From Mycobacterium gordonae (GTDB lineage Bacteria > Actinomycetota > Actinomycetes > Mycobacteriales > Mycobacteriaceae): a stretch of DNA of 64,000 bases. Positions 34,374 to 42,508 of this stretch are shown piece after piece; position 1 is the stretch's first letter; every line of letters starts with the position of its first letter. Position numbers and translations under genes: made by a program. The stretch spans positions 57,876-121,875 of the forward strand of contig NZ_LQOY01000095.1 of the NCBI RefSeq assembly GCF_002101675.1, given 5' to 3'. The notes beneath the pieces are model-generated. The model had not been told where the DNA came from. It saw only the letters and a list, made by a program, of their open reading frames with translations, and did no database searches.

Positions 34374-35579
34374 CTACGTGACCGCGCCCGCGGTCTTGAG
34401 TTCGATGATGCGATCCCAGTCCAGGCCGAGTTCCAGCAGGATCTCGTCGGTTTGTTCGGCGAAGCCGGGAGCCGGGCCGGTCTGCGGCGCGGCGACGTCG
34501 AACTGGACCGGGTTGGCGACCAGTTCGAGTTCGCCTGCGCGCACCACGTATTCGTTCGCCCGGATCTGCGCGTCGTCGGCCGCTTGCAGGGTGTCCTGCA
34601 CCGGCGCCCATGGTCCTGCGAGCGTCGCAAAGCGTTCGCTCCACTCGGAAAGACTGCGGGTTGCGAAGACTTTGGTCAAGATCTCCACCGCATCCGCCGT
34701 ATTCGCGGCGATGGTCTCGCCGTTGGCGAATCGGGGGTCGTCGATCAGGTCGGCGCGGTCGATGTGCCGGCACACGTCGGCCCAGAACTTGCCGGGCTGC
34801 ATCATCACCAGGGAGATGTAGCGGCCGTCGGAGGTGGGATACACGCCCACCAGCGGGTTGACGGGTGAACCGTGGATGCCGGGCGGCGGCGCCTGCATCA
34901 GCTGACCCAGGTGCTTGGTCAACGCCACCGTGTGCCCCAGTGCCCAGAGCCCGCTGCCGAGCAACGACACGTCGACGACCGACGGTTCCCCGGTGCGTTC
35001 GCGTTTGAGCAGGGCCGCGGCGATGCCGCCGGCGAGGTTGGTGCCGGAAATGGTGTCGCCGTACGCCGGCCCGGGCGGGTTGATCATGCCCTCGTAGCCC
35101 ATCGGGGTGATGGTGGCCGCGGTTCCGGCTCGGCACCAGAAGGCCGTCATGTCGTAGCCACCCTTGGTCGCTTCATTGCCGCGGGGCCCGAGCGCGCTGC
35201 CGCGCGCATACACGATGGTCGGATTCACCGCCCTGATGTGCTCGACGTCGATGCCGAACTTCTGCCGATGGTCGGGCAGGAAGCTGGTCAGGAAAACGTC
35301 GGCACGGCGGGCGAGTTCGTAGAGCACCTCCTTGCCCTGTGGAACGGACATGTCCAGGCCGATGCTGCGCTTGCCACGGTTGGCGTGCTCGATATTCGGG
35401 TTGGGGTCGCCTTCGACGCGCAACATGCCGGTCTGGCGCAGACCACGCTGCGGGTCGCCGGTCACCGCATGCTCGACCTTGATGACGTCGGCGCCCCATT
35501 CGCGCAGCACCGCACCCGCCGACGGGACGAACCCGTACATGGCGACTTCCAGCACCCGGATTCCTTCGAGCGGTTTCAC
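34374..35579 (-). CDS. CaiB/BaiF family CoA-transferase (class III)
   Basis: A 401-residue enzyme. The N-terminal Rossmann-like part (MKPLEGIRVLEVAMYGFVPSAG), GADVIKVEH, ANRGKRSIGLD, and the catalytic Asp in PAYGDTISG identify a class III CoA-transferase, which moves CoA between carboxylic acids through an aspartyl-CoA intermediate. Mycobacterial relatives include steroid-pathway members. It overlaps the aldehyde dehydrogenase stop by ATGA, so the two are coupled; aldehyde oxidation followed by CoA transfer would activate an alcohol- or aldehyde-derived acid. Confidence 0.9.
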   Translation of the reverse strand: MKPLEGIRVLEVAMYGFVPSAGAVLREWGADVIKVEHAVTGDPQRGLRQTGMLRVEGDPNPNIEHANRGKRSIGLDMSVPQGKEVLYELARRADVFLTSFLPDHRQKFGIDVEHIRAVNPTIVYARGSALGPRGNEATKGGYDMTAFWCRAGTAATITPMGYEGMINPPGPAYGDTISGTNLAGGIAAALLKRERTGEPSVVDVSLLGSGLWALGHTVALTKHLGQLMQAPPPGIHGSPVNPLVGVYPTSDGRYISLVMMQPGKFWADVCRHIDRADLIDDPRFANGETIAANTADAVEILTKVFATRSLSEWSERFATLAGPWAPVQDTLQAADDAQIRANEYVVRAGELELVANPVQFDVAAPQTGPAPGFAEQTDEILLELGLDWDRIIELKTAGAVT

Positions 35580-37102
35580 GCCTTGCCTCCCATGACCGGC
35601 ACTGCGAACGTCTTGCCCTCCAAGAACTCCTCCAGCCCGGCCACGCCCATCTCCCGGCCGACGCCGGATTGCTTGAAGCCGCCGAACGGACTGTCCGCGC
35701 CGAAGTAGTTGCCGCCGTTGACGGAAAAGGAGCCGGCACGGATGCGGCGCGCCACCGACAGGGCACGGTCCTGGTCGCGACTGAAGACCGCGCCGGCCAA
35801 ACCGTAGATCGAGTTGTTGGCGATACGCACCGCGTCGTCGTCATCGTCGAACCCGATCACCACCAGCACCGGTCCGAAAACCTCGTCCTGCGCGATCTCG
35901 CTGTCCGGGTCAACGTTGGTGAGCAAGGTCGGTGCGTAGAAGAAGCCGGGATCCAGCCGCTTGCCTCCGGAAACCAGCGTGGCGCCCGCGGTGAGGGCCC
36001 GCTGGACCATGCCGTCGACCTTGTCGCGCTGACGCTCGTTGATCAGCGGTCCCATATAGGTTTTCGGATCGGCCGGGTCGCCGTGGCGGACCTTGGCGAA
36101 GTTCTGCGCGATGAGCTCGACGATCTCGTCGTGGTGCTTCTTCGGCACCAACAGGCGGGAGGTGAGTGCGCACCCCTGGCCGGCGTGGGTGACCATGCTG
36201 AATGCGGCGAACATGGCCGCGCCGGTGAAGTCGGCGTCGTCGAGCATGATCACCGCGGACTTGCCACCCAACTCCAGGAAGACGCGCTTGACGGTGCCGC
36301 TGGCGGCGGCCATGATCTTGCGTCCGACCGCCGTGGATCCGGTGAAGGTCACCACGTCGATGTCGGGACTGGTGGTTAGCGCCTCGCCCACAGCGGGATC
36401 GGAGGAGCTGAGCACGTTGACGACGCCGGGCGGGATGTCGGTGTGGTTGGCGATCAGCTCGCCCAGCGCCAGGGTGATCAGCGGGGTGTCCGGTGCGCCC
36501 TTGAGTACGACGGTGCAGCCGGCGGCGAGCGCGGGGGGCAGCTTAGCCAGCGCGAGCTGATTCGGATAGTTGTAGGCGATGATCGCGGCGACCACTCCCG
36601 CGGCTTCCTTCTCCACCCAGCGGTGGTGGCGCATGCCGCGCGACTCTTTTTCGCCGAGGTCTTCGGAGAACTCATAGGTGCGCAACAGATCGGCATAGAA
36701 CCGGACGATGCCGATCGGCTCGTCGAGCTGGGCGCCGTGGGTCAGCGCGCGAGTGGCGCCGACCTCGGCGATGGTCAGCTCACGCAATTCCTCGGCATGG
36801 TCGAGCAGCGCCTGGTGCAGCTGATCGAGGCAGCGGATCCGGAACTCGACGTCGGTGGACCAGGTGGTGGTGTCGAAGGCGCGCCGCGCCGCGGCGATGG
36901 CCTGTTCGGCCTCCTCGACGCCGGCGTCGGGCGCATATCCCAGCACGTCGCCGGTGGCGGGATTGACGGTGGGAAACGTGTTCCCGGTGGCCACAAGCCG
37001 ACCGTCGATCAGAAGCCGGCGGTCGGCCTCGATGCCGGACTCAGCGCCGCCCACGGCCGGTTGTTCACCGACGTCGGCCTCCGCCGTGTCCTGCACTGAC
37101 AT
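35576..37102 (-). CDS. NAD(P)-dependent aldehyde dehydrogenase
   Basis: A 508-residue ALDH-superfamily enzyme. The Rossmann NAD site (FTGSTAVGRKIMAAA), the catalytic Glu in FLELGGKSAV and the catalytic Cys in THAGQGCALTSRL are all present, as are PFGGFKQSG and GREMG near the C-terminus. It oxidises aldehydes to acids; here perhaps the product of a P450/alcohol step. ATG 37102 is chosen because it follows GGGAG and puts the palindrome at 37136-37150 34 bp upstream, a distance shared with other sites. The alternative GTG at 37189 would place the palindrome inside the gene. Confidence 0.92.
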   Translation of the reverse strand: MSVQDTAEADVGEQPAVGGAESGIEADRRLLIDGRLVATGNTFPTVNPATGDVLGYAPDAGVEEAEQAIAAARRAFDTTTWSTDVEFRIRCLDQLHQALLDHAEELRELTIAEVGATRALTHGAQLDEPIGIVRFYADLLRTYEFSEDLGEKESRGMRHHRWVEKEAAGVVAAIIAYNYPNQLALAKLPPALAAGCTVVLKGAPDTPLITLALGELIANHTDIPPGVVNVLSSSDPAVGEALTTSPDIDVVTFTGSTAVGRKIMAAASGTVKRVFLELGGKSAVIMLDDADFTGAAMFAAFSMVTHAGQGCALTSRLLVPKKHHDEIVELIAQNFAKVRHGDPADPKTYMGPLINERQRDKVDGMVQRALTAGATLVSGGKRLDPGFFYAPTLLTNVDPDSEIAQDEVFGPVLVVIGFDDDDDAVRIANNSIYGLAGAVFSRDQDRALSVARRIRAGSFSVNGGNYFGADSPFGGFKQSGVGREMGVAGLEEFLEGKTFAVPVMGGKA

Positions 37103-37135
37103 GGAACTCCCCGCGCTCGATGTGGTGGTCGTCAC

Positions 37136-37150
37136 GATAATTTCATTCTC
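37136..37150. promoter_or_regulatory. Site GATAAT-TTC-ATTCTC upstream of the aldehyde dehydrogenase
   Basis: It matches 11 of 12 arm positions of the recurring palindrome and lies 34 bp before the aldehyde dehydrogenase ATG. A further short palindrome (CGAAT-CTTAC-ATTCG) is at 37159-37173. Together with the site at 37312-37326 it occupies the 287-bp divergent region 37103-37389, which has no gene. Confidence 0.6.
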
Positions 37151-37311
37151 ATCTCTGGCGAATCTTACATTCGAGAGGTGAGAAGACAAGGAAGTTCTCG
37201 CCCCTGATAGCCCAGGTCAGGGGCTGAGCGACCGCTCAGCGACTCCTGGTTCTCGCGGCTCGCCGCAGGCTGGAGGCATTTTCTGGGCTCGCTTGCGAGG
37301 CCATTCGGGCT

Positions 37312-37326
37312 GAGAGTACGATTCTC
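37312..37326. promoter_or_regulatory. Site GAGAGT-ACG-ATTCTC upstream of the SDR/ferredoxin/P450 operon
   Basis: An 11 of 12 match, with flanking T and A extending the symmetry to TGAGAG...ATTCTCA. It lies 64 bp before the SDR ATG, and AT-rich DNA follows it. It forms the second site of the divergent regulatory region. Confidence 0.6.
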
Positions 37327-37389
37327 ATAATTGTAAGGGAGATTCTTTGTGGGTGAGATCGACGGCGCTGTCCAGCGGAGCTGGCGGCG

Positions 37390-38091
37390 ATGAGAACTGC
37401 GGTGGTTACCGGTGGCGGTTCCGGCATCGGACTGGCCGTCGCTAAACGACTCCGGGCGGATGGCCGCAACGTCGCCACCATCGATCTCAAGCCGTCCGAT
37501 GACGACCTCTGCTACACCGCCGACGTCACCGACCGCTCGCAGGTCGACGCCGCGCTATCGGCGATTCGCGAGCGCTTGGGACCGGTGACGATTCTGGTCA
37601 ACGCGGCCGGACTGGACGGTTTCAAGCGCTTCACCAACATCACCTTCGAGGATTGGCAGCGGGTGATCGACGTCAACCTGCACGGGGTGTTCCACATGAT
37701 CCAAGCGGTGCTGCCCGACATGCTGGACGCGGGCTGGGGGCGGATCGTGAACATTTCCTCGTCGAGCACGCACTCCGGGGTTGCTTACATGTCGCACTAC
37801 GTGGCTGCCAAGTCCGCGGTGAACGGACTGACCAAGTCGTTGGCACTCGAGTACGGGCCCGACGGCATCACCGTCAACGCCGTACCTCCCGGCTTCATCG
37901 ACACCCCGATGCTGCGCAACGCCGAGAGTCAGGGGTTCTTGGGAGACGTCGAACAGAACATCGCCCGCACCCCGGTGCGTCGCATCGGCAAGCCTGAGGA
38001 CATCGCCGCGGCATGTGCCTTCCTGTCTTCCGATGAAGCCGGTTACATCACCGGTCAGATATTGGGGGTCAACGGCGGTCGGAACACCTGA
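37390..38091 (+). CDS. Short-chain dehydrogenase/reductase (FabG-like)
   Basis: A 233-residue classical SDR. The NAD(P)-binding motif TGGGSGIG is at residues 8-15, NAAG follows, and the active site is Ser in VNISSSS with YVAAK (Tyr-x3-Lys). The C-terminus contains VPPGFIDTP and GQILGVNGG. It oxidises or reduces a hydroxy/keto group on a lipid intermediate. It is the first gene of an operon with a ferredoxin and a P450; a similar SDR-ferredoxin neighbourhood flanks mce4 in M. tuberculosis. ATG 37390 is used. Confidence 0.92.
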   Translation: MRTAVVTGGGSGIGLAVAKRLRADGRNVATIDLKPSDDDLCYTADVTDRSQVDAALSAIRERLGPVTILVNAAGLDGFKRFTNITFEDWQRVIDVNLHGVFHMIQAVLPDMLDAGWGRIVNISSSSTHSGVAYMSHYVAAKSAVNGLTKSLALEYGPDGITVNAVPPGFIDTPMLRNAESQGFLGDVEQNIARTPVRRIGKPEDIAAACAFLSSDEAGYITGQILGVNGGRNT

Positions 38092-38106
38092 GCGAGGGAG
38101 GTCCCA

Positions 38107-38301
38107 GTGAAGGTCTGGGTTGATCCGGAGCGCTGCCAGGGGCACACCTTGTGCGCGATGATCGCTCCGGATTCCTTCCGGCTGAGTGACATTGACGGCA
38201 GTTCGTCGGCGGTCAGCGAGGTGGTGCCGGACGATCAGGTCGATCTGGTCCGCGAGGCCGCGCAATCCTGCCCCGAGCAAGCCATCATCCTGCGCGATTG
38301 A
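38107..38301 (+). CDS. P450-associated ferredoxin (CxxHxxC type)
   Basis: A 64-residue ferredoxin with C10, C16 and C56 (in SCPEQA) as cluster cysteines and His at position 13, where a fourth cysteine occurs in 4Fe-4S proteins. Such mycobacterial ferredoxins with a non-Cys residue there usually hold 3Fe-4S clusters and feed electrons to P450s. GTG 38107 follows GGGAGG. It lies between the SDR and the P450, whose start is close to its stop, so this P450 is its natural partner. Confidence 0.9.
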   Translation: MKVWVDPERCQGHTLCAMIAPDSFRLSDIDGSSSAVSEVVPDDQVDLVREAAQSCPEQAIILRD

Positions 38302-38321
38302 ACACCAAGGGAGACAACGCT

Positions 38322-39683
38322 TTGAGCGTCGACGATGTCGTGGCTGACGACCGGAAGAAGAACCGCTACCACTTCGATCGCCACTCTGCCGAATACCGCT
38401 CGCAGTTCAAGGCCATCACCGAGGAAATGCATGCCAGCTGCCCGATGGCCTGGACCGACACCTACGGTGGGCACTGGGTCGCGGCGGGCAGCCACGAGGT
38501 GTTCGAGCTGGCCCGGTGCCCCGCCGTCTCCAACGACCACGACATTCGTGGCGAACGCCGCGGCTACAAGGGCATTTCGATTCCGACCGCCCGCCGGGTC
38601 AGCATGGTTCGGGGCGGCATCCTGGAAATGGATGACCCCGAGCACCGCATCTATCGCTCGGTCCTCAATCCGTACCTGTCGCCGGCCGCGGTGAAGCGCT
38701 GGGAACCTTTCATCGACGACGTGACCCGCGCTTGTCTCGACGAGAAAATCGAAAGCGGTCAGATCGACTTCGTCGACGACCTGGCCAATGTCGTTCCGGC
38801 CGTGCTGACTCTGGCGATGCTGGGCATTCCGCTGACGAAGTGGAATCTCTATAGCGAACCCGTCCACGCCGCGGTGTACACGCCGGAACATTCTCCGGAC
38901 ATCGAGCGCGTCACCGAGATGCACCGGCAGATGGGCCTGGACATGGTCAACAACATGATCGAAATCCGGGAGAATCCCCGACCCGGTCTGGTGAACGCCC
39001 TGCTGCAGATGAGGATCGACGGTGAGCCGGCGCCCGATCTCGAGATCCTCGGCAATCTCGGCCTGGTCATCGGCGGCGGCTTCGACACCACCACGGCACT
39101 GACGGCGCATTCATTGGAGTGGCTTTCGGACAATCCCGATCAGCGCGAGCGGCTGCGGCGTGAGCGCGACAGCCTGCTGGACCCGGCGACCGAGGAATTC
39201 TTGCGCTATTTCACGCCGGCACCCGGTGACGGCCGCACCTTCTCCGACGACACCGAACTCGACGGCACGCAGTTCAAAGAGGGTGAGCGACTCTGGATCT
39301 CGTGGGCCATGGCCAACCGCGACCCGGCGGTGTTCCAAGACCCCGACGAGGTGGTCCTGGACCGTAAGGGCAACCGGCACTTCAGCTTCGGCATTGGCGT
39401 ACACCGCTGCATCGGCTCGAACGTGGCGCGCACGGTGTTCAAGTCGATGCTGAACGCGGTACTCGACCGGATGCCGGATTACCGCTGCGACCCCGACGGC
39501 ACGGTGCACTACGAGACGATCGGCGTCATCCAGGGCATGCGCAAGCTGCCCGCTACTTTCACGCCCGGTCCTCGCGTCGGAGCCGGTCTGGGTGAAACGC
39601 TGGAGAAGCTGCAACGCATTTGCGACGAGCAGGAGCTCGCCCGTCCCATCACCGAACGCAAGGAAGCGGCGGAGATCCAGTAG
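38322..39683 (+). CDS. Cytochrome P450
   Basis: A 453-residue P450. I-helix GGGFDTTTALTAHSLEW, ExxR in EEFLRYFTP, heme-Cys loop FSFGIGVHRCIGSN. The I-helix has GFDT in place of the usual AGxET, so the acidic-alcohol pair is Asp-Thr. TTG 38322 is preferred because AAGGGAGA lies about 8 bp upstream; a TTG at 38298 overlapping the ferredoxin stop would add eight residues and is possible. It is in an operon with the ferredoxin and SDR and under the 37312 palindrome. It ends just before the hairpin at 39685. Confidence 0.9.
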   Translation: MSVDDVVADDRKKNRYHFDRHSAEYRSQFKAITEEMHASCPMAWTDTYGGHWVAAGSHEVFELARCPAVSNDHDIRGERRGYKGISIPTARRVSMVRGGILEMDDPEHRIYRSVLNPYLSPAAVKRWEPFIDDVTRACLDEKIESGQIDFVDDLANVVPAVLTLAMLGIPLTKWNLYSEPVHAAVYTPEHSPDIERVTEMHRQMGLDMVNNMIEIRENPRPGLVNALLQMRIDGEPAPDLEILGNLGLVIGGGFDTTTALTAHSLEWLSDNPDQRERLRRERDSLLDPATEEFLRYFTPAPGDGRTFSDDTELDGTQFKEGERLWISWAMANRDPAVFQDPDEVVLDRKGNRHFSFGIGVHRCIGSNVARTVFKSMLNAVLDRMPDYRCDPDGTVHYETIGVIQGMRKLPATFTPGPRVGAGLGETLEKLQRICDEQELARPITERKEAAEIQ

Positions 39684-39684
39684 C

Positions 39685-39744
39685 GCGAGCAGACGCAAAC
39701 GCCCCCATTTCGTGCCGAAATGAGGGGCGTTTGCGTCTGCTCGC
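39685..39744. terminator. 60-nt near-perfect hairpin between convergent genes, family GCGAGCAGACGCA
   Basis: Starts GCGAGCAGACGCAAAC and ends with the complement TGCGTCTGCTCGC, with tip TTTCGTGCCGAAA. It lies between the P450 stop (39683) and the convergent acyl-CoA dehydrogenase stop (39753), so it can end transcripts from both sides. It has the same length and end sequences as 14888-14947. Confidence 0.8.
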
Positions 39745-39752
39745 GGGGAAAC

Positions 39753-40928
39753 TCAGCCCCGCGGGAGGCCGAGGACGCGCTGGGCGATGATGTTGCGCTG
39801 AATTTCAGACGTGCCCCCGGCGATGGTGCCGGAGAAGCTTCGCGCATAACGCTCGAACCAGCTCGCGAAGTAGTGGTCGAGGTTCATCGGCGCATACGGC
39901 CCGGTCAGCCCCGGGTGTACCAGCCCGTCACCGCCCGCGGACTCGAGCGCGTGTTCACTGATCCGTAATTCCGCTTCGGAGCCGAGCAGTTTCAGCACGG
40001 AGATCGCCGAGGTGTCGTCCTCGCCGCGGGACGCGCTCGCCAGCGCCACCGAACCCAGCAGGCGCAAGGCCTGCTTGTCCATGATGGTGGTGGCATACCG
40101 GTCACGATCGAGTTCACCGGCGGGGTGGAAGTCGGCGAGCATGTTGTCCATGCGGTCGGCGAAGCCGAGCCACATCATGGTGCGTTCGTGGCCCAGCGAA
40201 CCGTTGGCCACCCGCCAGCCCTGGTTGAGCTCACCGACCAAGTTCTCCGCCGGCACCTTGGCGTCGGTGAAGAACACCTCGTTGAAGTCCAGGTCGTCAT
40301 CGGCACAGATCGACGCGAACGGCCGGCGCACCACACCCTCGGTGTCGGTGGGGATCAGCAATGCGCTGATGCCCTTGTGTTTTGGCGCGTCGGGATCGGT
40401 CCGGACGAAGGTCAGCAGCACATCAGCGTCGTGGGCGCCGGAGGTCCACACCTTCTGTCCGCTGACGACGAAGTGATCGCCGTCCCGCACCGCCCGGGTA
40501 CGCAGTGACGCCAGATCGGATCCGGCGCTCGGCTCGCTCATGCCCAGCGACGCCGTGATCTCCGCACGCAGAATGGGTACCGCCCACCGATGCTTCTGTT
40601 CCTCGCTGCCGAACGAGATCAACGATGCCGCAACGATATTCACGCCCTGCGGATTGAGGCTGTGGTAAATCCGGCGGCGGCACAGCTCCTCGAGGTAGAC
40701 GTACTGCTGCAACACGGTGGCATTGCGCCCACCGAATTCAGGAGGTTGTGTGGGCAGCAGCCAGCCGTTGTCGAACAACAGCCGCTGCCACCGGCGCGCC
40801 CAGCTCGGCATGTGTGACACCGAACGGGGCCGCTCGACCGTTTCGCTTGCGGCGGGCAGGTTTTCGTCCAGGAAAGCCGCGAATTCCGCACGGAATTCCT
40901 CTACGTCACTGTCAAAAGTCAGCTGCAC
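39753..40928 (-). CDS. Acyl-CoA dehydrogenase subunit (FadE, heteromer type)
   Basis: A 391-residue flavoprotein. The FAD-binding signature SLGMSEPSAGSDLASLRT and the C-terminal GGTSEIQRNIIAQRVLGLPR are present. The residue before the Gly-Thr of that motif is Gly (AGGTSE) rather than the catalytic Glu of medium-chain dehydrogenases (YEGT). Its partner at 40912 is a shorter FadE, as in the heterotetrameric alpha2beta2 enzymes of mycobacterial steroid side-chain oxidation. GTG 40928 overlaps the partner stop by 17 bp. Substrate unknown. Confidence 0.88.
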   Translation of the reverse strand: MQLTFDSDVEEFRAEFAAFLDENLPAASETVERPRSVSHMPSWARRWQRLLFDNGWLLPTQPPEFGGRNATVLQQYVYLEELCRRRIYHSLNPQGVNIVAASLISFGSEEQKHRWAVPILRAEITASLGMSEPSAGSDLASLRTRAVRDGDHFVVSGQKVWTSGAHDADVLLTFVRTDPDAPKHKGISALLIPTDTEGVVRRPFASICADDDLDFNEVFFTDAKVPAENLVGELNQGWRVANGSLGHERTMMWLGFADRMDNMLADFHPAGELDRDRYATTIMDKQALRLLGSVALASASRGEDDTSAISVLKLLGSEAELRISEHALESAGGDGLVHPGLTGPYAPMNLDHYFASWFERYARSFSGTIAGGTSEIQRNIIAQRVLGLPRG

Positions 40929-41910
40929 GATATTCCTCGGCGATTCGCGCCCGGTGTTCGGCGGCACCACCCAGCATCAGCTCACCCGCCTTCGCCCGCT
41001 TGAGCGCGAACTGCAGATCGTTCTCCCAGGTAAATCCCATGGCCCCGTGCAGCTGCAACCCGTGGCGGAACACCAGCGACTGACACTCCCCCGCCGATGC
41101 CTTGGCCATCGCCGCCGCAAGCCGGCGGCGCGGATCGTCGGCGGAGATGGTCAGCGCCGCGAAATAGGCCAGCGCCCTGGCTCGTTGCACCGCGACGTGC
41201 ATGTCGGCGGCCTTGTGCTGCACGGCCTGGAACGAACCGATGGGCACACCGAACTGGTGCCTGCTGCGGACGTGCTCGAGCACCAGATCCAGGATGCGCT
41301 GGCAGGCGCCGACCATGGTGAGGGCCATGCCGGTCAGGGCAATGTGGTGCGCGCGTTCGCGGTCCACGTTCACCCGGTCGCTGTCGGGCACCCTTACGTC
41401 ATGGAACGACAGGTCGGCCACGTGCAGCACCGGGTCGAACACCGATTCGCGACGAGCCGTCACCTGACCGGCGTCGGTGAGGAACGCCCCCGCTTCGGTA
41501 ACCACCGCGAGGCGCTCCGCCCGGTCACCGTCGAGAACATGACGGGCGGTGCCGTCCAGCACCCAGCCGTCGGCGCTGCGGCGCGCCGAGACCCCGCCGT
41601 AAACGGCGGTGCCGGACTGGTTGGGGTCGAACCGCTCGCCTGCCAGCGGAGCGAACTGGCTCATGGTCGCCAGAAAAGGAGTGGGGTCCGTGGCATGACC
41701 GAGTTCTTCGAGCACGATCGCCAATTCCACCGCGCTGGCTGGATCGTTCAGTTCGGTCCAGCCCAGTTTGCGATAGAGCTTCCACAGCGGTTCGGTGTCG
41801 GCACCGTTCTCGGCCACGCCCCGTACCAGCGACGGAGGACATTGTTTGGTGACGACGTCGCGCACCGTGTCCTGCCACAGCCGCTGATCGGCATCAAACT
41901 CCAAGAGCAT
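40912..41910 (-). CDS. Acyl-CoA dehydrogenase subunit (FadE, short partner)
   Basis: A 332-residue FadE-fold protein shorter than the about 380 residues usual for homotetrameric enzymes. The N-terminal region is partly recognisable (MLLEFDADQRLWQDTVRDV) and the C-terminal helices (HQFGVPIGSFQAVQHKAADM; LQLHGAMGFTWENDLQFALKRA) are clear. It belongs to the FadE27-like partners that combine with a FadE26-like subunit. ATG 41910 lies 31 bp from the perfect palindrome at 41941, the same spacing as elsewhere. It heads the two-gene operon. Confidence 0.88.
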   Translation of the reverse strand: MLLEFDADQRLWQDTVRDVVTKQCPPSLVRGVAENGADTEPLWKLYRKLGWTELNDPASAVELAIVLEELGHATDPTPFLATMSQFAPLAGERFDPNQSGTAVYGGVSARRSADGWVLDGTARHVLDGDRAERLAVVTEAGAFLTDAGQVTARRESVFDPVLHVADLSFHDVRVPDSDRVNVDRERAHHIALTGMALTMVGACQRILDLVLEHVRSRHQFGVPIGSFQAVQHKAADMHVAVQRARALAYFAALTISADDPRRRLAAAMAKASAGECQSLVFRHGLQLHGAMGFTWENDLQFALKRAKAGELMLGGAAEHRARIAEEYRAADF

Positions 41911-41940
41911 CCGGGCCGCCTCCCGTCACGATTACCTAGC

Positions 41941-41955
41941 GAGAATAACATTCTC
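41941..41955. promoter_or_regulatory. Perfect palindromic site GAGAAT-AAC-ATTCTC
   Basis: Both arms are exact. It sits in the 97-bp divergent region between the acyl-CoA dehydrogenase operon (starts 41910) and the NTF2-like gene (starts 42008), 31 and 53 bp from their starts, and could control both. It is the second perfect copy in the window. Confidence 0.7.
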
Positions 41956-42007
41956 TTTGATGGAAGTAGTAATCTCGAAATCTGCCTACGAACTACGGAG
42001 GGCCGTC

Positions 42008-42508
42008 ATGCCGGACACCGCAGCCGCGCTCTGGGAGATCGAGGCGATCAAGCAGCTCAAGGCCCGCTACTGCCGCTACCTGGACACCAAACGATGGGAG
42101 GACTGGCGGCAACTGTTCACCGACGACTTCATCAGCGACACGTCATCGTCGGGCGGCAAGCTGATCAACGGGGCCGACGAATTCGTCGCCTTCGTCCGCG
42201 GCACGCTGGGCAAGCCGTCTCAACCCACCGCGCATCAGGTGCACGCACCGGAGATCGAGCTGACATCGGACACGGCAGCGACGGGGGTATGGGCACTCGA
42301 GGATGTGGTTCGGCTGGGCCCGGGCCTCAATCTCATCGGGCGTGGGCACTACCACGAAACCTACGAGAAGATTGACGGGCGCTGGTTGATCAAGTCCTCG
42401 ACGCTCACCCGGTTACGCGAGGACGTGTTCAACCCCGTTATCTCCGTGCGCATTTCACCTCGGCTGCGCAACGCCGGGGCCGCACTGGCGCGCAGGCTGG
42501 GCAAATGA
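42008..42508 (+). CDS. NTF2-like (SnoaL-type) nuclear transport factor fold protein
   Basis: A 166-residue protein. The start (EIEAIKQLKARYCRYLDTKRWEDWRQLFTDDF) is the opening helix-strand of the SnoaL/NTF2 fold, and GRGHYHETYEKIDGRWLIKSSTLTR is its last strands. Such small barrels act as isomerases, hydratases or dehydratases, or have no enzymatic role; no catalytic residues can be assigned with confidence. ATG 42008 follows ACGGAGG. An in-frame ATG at 41957 would overlap the promoter and is rejected. Coupled to the next gene by ATGA. Confidence 0.85.
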   Translation: MPDTAAALWEIEAIKQLKARYCRYLDTKRWEDWRQLFTDDFISDTSSSGGKLINGADEFVAFVRGTLGKPSQPTAHQVHAPEIELTSDTAATGVWALEDVVRLGPGLNLIGRGHYHETYEKIDGRWLIKSSTLTRLREDVFNPVISVRISPRLRNAGAALARRLGK

